A stretch of 7,587 bases of DNA from Burkholderiaceae bacterium (GTDB taxonomy: Bacteria; Pseudomonadota; Gammaproteobacteria; Burkholderiales; Burkholderiaceae_E). The stretch is taken from positions 1-7,587 of the forward strand of contig JADJVQ010000127.1 of the NCBI GenBank assembly GCA_016710525.1, given 5' to 3'. This document shows, piece by piece, positions 5,674-7,587 of this stretch (position 1 is the first letter of the stretch; each line of letters starts with the position of its first letter). Below the pieces are notes generated by a model, which ran no database searches, was not told where the DNA came from, and saw nothing but the letters and a program-made list of their open reading frames with translations. The position numbers and the translations under genes were made by a program.

Positions 5674-6672
5674 ATGAAGAAATCCAGTTTACTGAACTAC
5701 GGCCGCAAGTTGGCGGTGGCGTCTGTGGTGGCTGTGTCACTTACGTCCGCCACGACAATTGCCCAACCCCTCTCGGAATATCCTAACCGCCCTATCACCA
5801 TGGTTGTGGCCTTCGCCGCCGGCGGCACCACGGACGTCATGGCCCGCGCGCTGGCGCAGTCCATGAGTACCGTGTTAGGGCAACCCGTGGTGGTCGAAAA
5901 CCGCTCGGGTGCGGGGGGCATCATTGGGACGAATTCTGTCGTTTCTGCGCCGGCAGATGGTTACACGATTGGGTTCGGGACGAGTTCCCAGCTTGTGATC
6001 AATGAAGGTGTCCACAAATTGGGATTCAGCATTGACAAAGACATTCAGATGGTGGGCCTGGTAGCCAAGTCCCCCATGGTGCTTTATGGATCTTTGCAGG
6101 TGCCCAAGCCGCTCAAGCGCTTCGCCGAAGTTGCACGGGCAGAGCCGGGTAAATTCACATTTGGAAGCGGAGGGGTCGGACAGAGCGGTCACGTATTCGC
6201 CGAACTTCTGATGACCAAGCTGGGCGTCAAGGCCGTCCACGTTCCTTACCGAGGCGGCGCGCAGATTTATCCTGAACTTATGTCAGGACGTCTCGACCTG
6301 CTCATGAATACCCTCGTATCCGGAATGCCGTTCGTCAAGGATGGCAAATTGGCGCTTATTGCAGTAGGGGGAACCAAGCGGACGCCATTGGCGCCTGATG
6401 TACCCACCTTTCTGGAGCAAGGTATATCGGACTTCGACCCGTACAGCTGGACATCCATCTTTGCGCCTGCGAAGCTGCCGCCGCCGGTGCTCGCCAAACT
6501 CAATGCGGCGGTGAACGCTGCCGCTGTGTCGGAAAGCTTTCGCCAAAAGCTGGTTCAACAGGGAGGAGAGACGATCGCGCCCGCCACCGCTGCCGAAGCC
6601 ACAGAATTTTCTGTCCGTGAGCGCAACTTGTGGGTGCCTTTCATCAGATCATTGAAAATCAGCCCAGATTGA
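5674..6672 (+). CDS. Bug/TctC-family periplasmic solute-binding protein
   Basis: A 332-residue extracytoplasmic receptor of the Bug family, related to the substrate-binding subunit of tripartite tricarboxylate transporters; it captures small carboxylates in the periplasm. There is a Sec signal peptide: basic start (MKKSSLLNYGRKL), hydrophobic core about 13-26, likely cleavage after Ala30 (TIA/QP). The mature protein shows the family signature in order: YPNRPITMVVAFAAGGTTDV, MARALAQSM, GQPVVVENRSGAGGIIGTN, APADGYT, the VPYRGGAQIYPELMSGRLDL block, and PDVPTFLEQG. AGGAG lies 8 nt before the ATG. No frameshifts; length normal. No TctA/TctB membrane subunits are visible, which is common for the many orphan Bug proteins of Bordetella and relatives. 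The divergent GntR remnant suggests it was ligand-regulated and may now be misregulated. The ligand may be an intermediate of the neighbouring pathway, but this is inference. Confidence 0.93.
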   Translation: MKKSSLLNYGRKLAVASVVAVSLTSATTIAQPLSEYPNRPITMVVAFAAGGTTDVMARALAQSMSTVLGQPVVVENRSGAGGIIGTNSVVSAPADGYTIGFGTSSQLVINEGVHKLGFSIDKDIQMVGLVAKSPMVLYGSLQVPKPLKRFAEVARAEPGKFTFGSGGVGQSGHVFAELLMTKLGVKAVHVPYRGGAQIYPELMSGRLDLLMNTLVSGMPFVKDGKLALIAVGGTKRTPLAPDVPTFLEQGISDFDPYSWTSIFAPAKLPPPVLAKLNAAVNAAAVSESFRQKLVQQGGETIAPATAAEATEFSVRERNLWVPFIRSLKISPD

Positions 6673-6689
6673 AAAGATGTACGCGTAGC

Positions 6690-6711
6690 GCCGCCGAATG
6701 ACATCGACGGC
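6690..6711 (+). terminator. Possible weak terminator after the Bug gene
   Basis: An 8-bp stem with one mismatch, GCCGCCGA pairing with TCGACGGC across the loop ATGACA, starts 18 nt after the Bug stop. It is followed by TGCTTCTTG, which has few Ts, so intrinsic termination would be weak. Confidence 0.35.
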
Positions 6712-6817
6712 TGCTTCTTGCCGACCGCTGACGCGGATCCGGGCCAACCGCCTCAGAACTCATGAACCTGCGAGTGCTGCGCCGATTCGTACACGTTCGC
6801 TGAAGTATTGGTTTCGC

Positions 6818-6863
6818 AGGATGTATAGAAGCTGCTAGCAGAGGATGTATAGAAGCTGCTAGC
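6818..6863. repeat. Two tandem copies of a 22-bp direct repeat
   Basis: AGGATGTATAGAAGCTGCTA plus GC occurs at 6818-6839 and again, identically, at 6842-6863, with the two bases AG between them (period 24). The junction forms a perfect 10-bp palindrome, CTGCTAGCAG, at 6832-6841; the second copy keeps the inner GCTAGC. The period is near two helical turns, so a regulator or recombinase binding pair is possible, but nothing shows which. Confidence 0.9.
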
Positions 6864-6878
6864 TACTTTCCGGCGCAA

Positions 6879-6895
6879 AAAGCGGCGGCCGCTTT
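6879..6895. repeat. Short perfect hairpin
   Basis: AAAGCGG and CCGCTTT pair perfectly across a 3-base loop (CGG). It lies 15 bp after the tandem repeat. A T tract follows only as the three Ts in the stem, so it is a poor terminator in either direction. Confidence 0.5.
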
Positions 6896-7027
6896 CGAGT
6901 GAGCGCGGATGCCGGGCGGCCGGCGTTTTGTGCCAGAGCGCACATCGCGTCACGCAAGCCCACGTCATGCGCCCGATTCGCTGTAACTTGCGTTCGGGTT
7001 TGATCCAAAGGAGTTGCTCGCGATCGC

Positions 7028-7056
7028 TTGACAAGTCGCTCTTGTTGAATTACCTT
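7028..7056 (+). promoter_or_regulatory. Probable sigma-70 promoter for the DUF6788-like gene
   Basis: A perfect -35 box TTGACA (7028-7033) is followed after 17 bp by TACCTT (7051-7056), a weak -10 keeping T, A and the final T. It lies only a few bases before the first ATG at 7064; if it is used, the start at 7085 is more likely to be the translated one. Confidence 0.45.
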
Positions 7057-7063
7057 AACCATT

Positions 7064-7354
7064 ATGAGAAGTAAGGCAGCCTTGATGACCGAGATCGCAC
7101 AAACCGTCGAGACGATGGTCCAGGGCTCGCTCAGCGAAGTGACCCGCCAGTGCGGCGATCCTTCGTGTGCCTGTGCCACCGATCCGGCGCGCCGCCATGG
7201 CCCGCACCTTTATCTGAAGTTCAACGCCGGGGGCAAGCCATATTCGGTCTACGTGCCGCCCGAGCAGGGCGAGCCTGAGCGGCCGGACGGGTTACGATTG
7301 CATGCCTTCGCTCAGTTCACTGGCGCCGATAGCATGAAGAAGGGTCAGTCCTGA
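7064..7354 (+). CDS. Small DUF6788-like protein
   Basis: A 96-residue protein of unknown function. The core pattern VTRQCGDPSCACATD, then RRHGPHLYLKF, GGKPYSVYVP matches my recollection of DUF6788 proteins: a Cys-x4-Cys-x-Cys cluster, an HGP-hydrophobic strand, then a GK...SVYVP strand. Such proteins often sit beside IS transposase genes, so it may be a mobile-element cargo or accessory gene. The C-terminus after VYVPPEQ is short and poorly matched, and the expected helical tail seems partly missing, so it may be truncated. Two starts are possible, ATG 7064 and ATG 7085; the second is better placed relative to the predicted promoter, and neither has a strong ribosome binding site. No transposase follows; a phage-type methylase starts 70 bp downstream. 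Confidence 0.6.
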   Translation: MRSKAALMTEIAQTVETMVQGSLSEVTRQCGDPSCACATDPARRHGPHLYLKFNAGGKPYSVYVPPEQGEPERPDGLRLHAFAQFTGADSMKKGQS

Positions 7355-7357
7355 CCC
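7342..7357. repeat. Inverted repeat over the DUF6788-like stop codon
   Basis: GGGTCAG-TC-CTGACCC is a perfect 7-bp inverted repeat with a 2-base centre. The stop codon TGA (7352-7354) lies inside the right arm. The centre is too small for an ideal RNA hairpin, and no T tract follows, so a protein-binding site or recombination end is as likely as a terminator. Confidence 0.55.
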
Positions 7358-7424
7358 CGCTGCGCACCTCGACAAGTTGCCCAACCAAGCCCGGCCGACC
7401 GCTGAGAACGGGGAGCAGGGGCTG

Positions 7425-7587
7425 ATGCGCTATCCGGGCAGCAAGGCCTTACCTGGCGTCTTCCAGACCATCATCAACAACATCCCGCCGCACCAGACGT
7501 ACATCGAGACGCACCTGGGCGGCGGCAACATCCTTGAGCGCAAGAAGCCGGCGCAGCGCAGCGTCGGCGTCGATCTCGACGCCGATG
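7425..7587 (+). CDS. Phage-type DNA adenine methylase (Dam/D12-like), 3' partial
   Basis: The first 54 codons of a probable N6-adenine DNA methyltransferase, cut by the window end. It opens with MRYPGSKALPGVFQTIINNI, matching the N-terminal [YF]xGxK motif of D12-class enzymes, which helps bind S-adenosylmethionine. It continues with PPHQTYIETHLGGGNILE, the counterpart of the FxGxG SAM motif, and KPAQRSVGVDLDAD, the acidic strand end that contacts the cofactor. Start: ATG 7425 has GGGGAG (7410-7415) 9 nt upstream. The Ser in PGSK and the HLGGG form resemble the short phage and prophage methylases rather than chromosomal Dam. Expected full length is about 200-270 residues. The catalytic DPPY motif lies outside the window, so activity cannot be judged. 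It supports a prophage or other mobile region to the right. Confidence 0.8.
   Translation, partial: MRYPGSKALPGVFQTIINNIPPHQTYIETHLGGGNILERKKPAQRSVGVDLDAD

Larger units (their letters stand above)
6712..7063. other. Non-coding stretch before the DUF6788-like gene
   Basis: About 350 bp without a credible gene on either strand. It holds a 22-bp tandem repeat (6818-6863), a short hairpin (6879-6895) and a possible promoter (7028-7056). Minus-strand open frames here have no family-like pattern, and one simply reads through the repeat. No tRNA or rRNA structure is apparent. The lower third-position bias ends with the Bug gene, and the stretch looks like the flank of a mobile segment. Confidence 0.55.

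Noticed and set aside
6818..6863. Possible CRISPR array
   Set aside because: There are only two repeat copies, separated by 2 bp, with no spacers and no cas genes in view.
6753..7034. Minus-strand open frame with a repeated SSFYTS peptide
   Set aside because: The peptide repeat is just the 22-bp DNA tandem repeat translated. There is no recognisable domain or ribosome binding site.

Overview
The window looks like chromosomal DNA from a high-GC beta-proteobacterium, most likely Alcaligenaceae (Bordetella/Achromobacter type). This rests on the strong G/C bias at third codon positions, a Bug/TctC periplasmic binding protein, and a Rieske oxygenase with CoA-thioester genes in the style of Burkholderiales aromatic catabolism. 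The genus is inferred from gene content, not from a search.

Bases 1-4192 hold a tightly packed plus-strand catabolic operon: a ring-hydroxylating oxygenase large subunit (5' end outside the window), a class III CoA-transferase broken by about eleven small frameshifts, an intact thiolase-like protein, a DUF35 zinc-ribbon/OB-fold partner, and the first ~62 codons of an intradiol ring-cleavage dioxygenase. Junctions are 6 nt apart or overlap by 1-4 nt, so the genes were probably co-transcribed and translationally coupled. The likely role is ring hydroxylation, CoA activation, and C-C bond cleavage or thiolysis of an aromatic or related acid. The substrate cannot be read from the sequence.

Bases 4190-5520 are a layered scar. 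The dioxygenase stops abruptly at ~4190 and continues into the middle of a GntR/FadR-type regulator read on the opposite strand, so two probably convergent genes were fused tail-to-tail by a deletion. A 1047-bp IS1595-family element (4253-5299) then sits inside the regulator remnant, with 21-bp terminal inverted repeats (20/21) and a perfect 8-bp target duplication. Removing the element and one duplication copy restores the regulator frame exactly. The transposase has a pair of compensating frameshifts that destroys half of its zinc ribbon in the encoded protein.

Bases 5521-6711 hold the divergent promoter region, an intact Bug/TctC-type solute-binding protein gene that was probably controlled by the now broken regulator, and a weak terminator.

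Bases 6712-7587 look like the edge of a mobile segment: about 350 bp of non-coding DNA with a 22-bp tandem repeat and hairpins, a small DUF6788-like gene, and the start of a phage-type DNA adenine methylase that runs off the window. I see no wholly new system. The most interesting points are the superimposed gene-decay events, the thiolase-DUF35 pair, and a frameshift-rich high-GC block that may be either real decay or a sequence-quality artefact.
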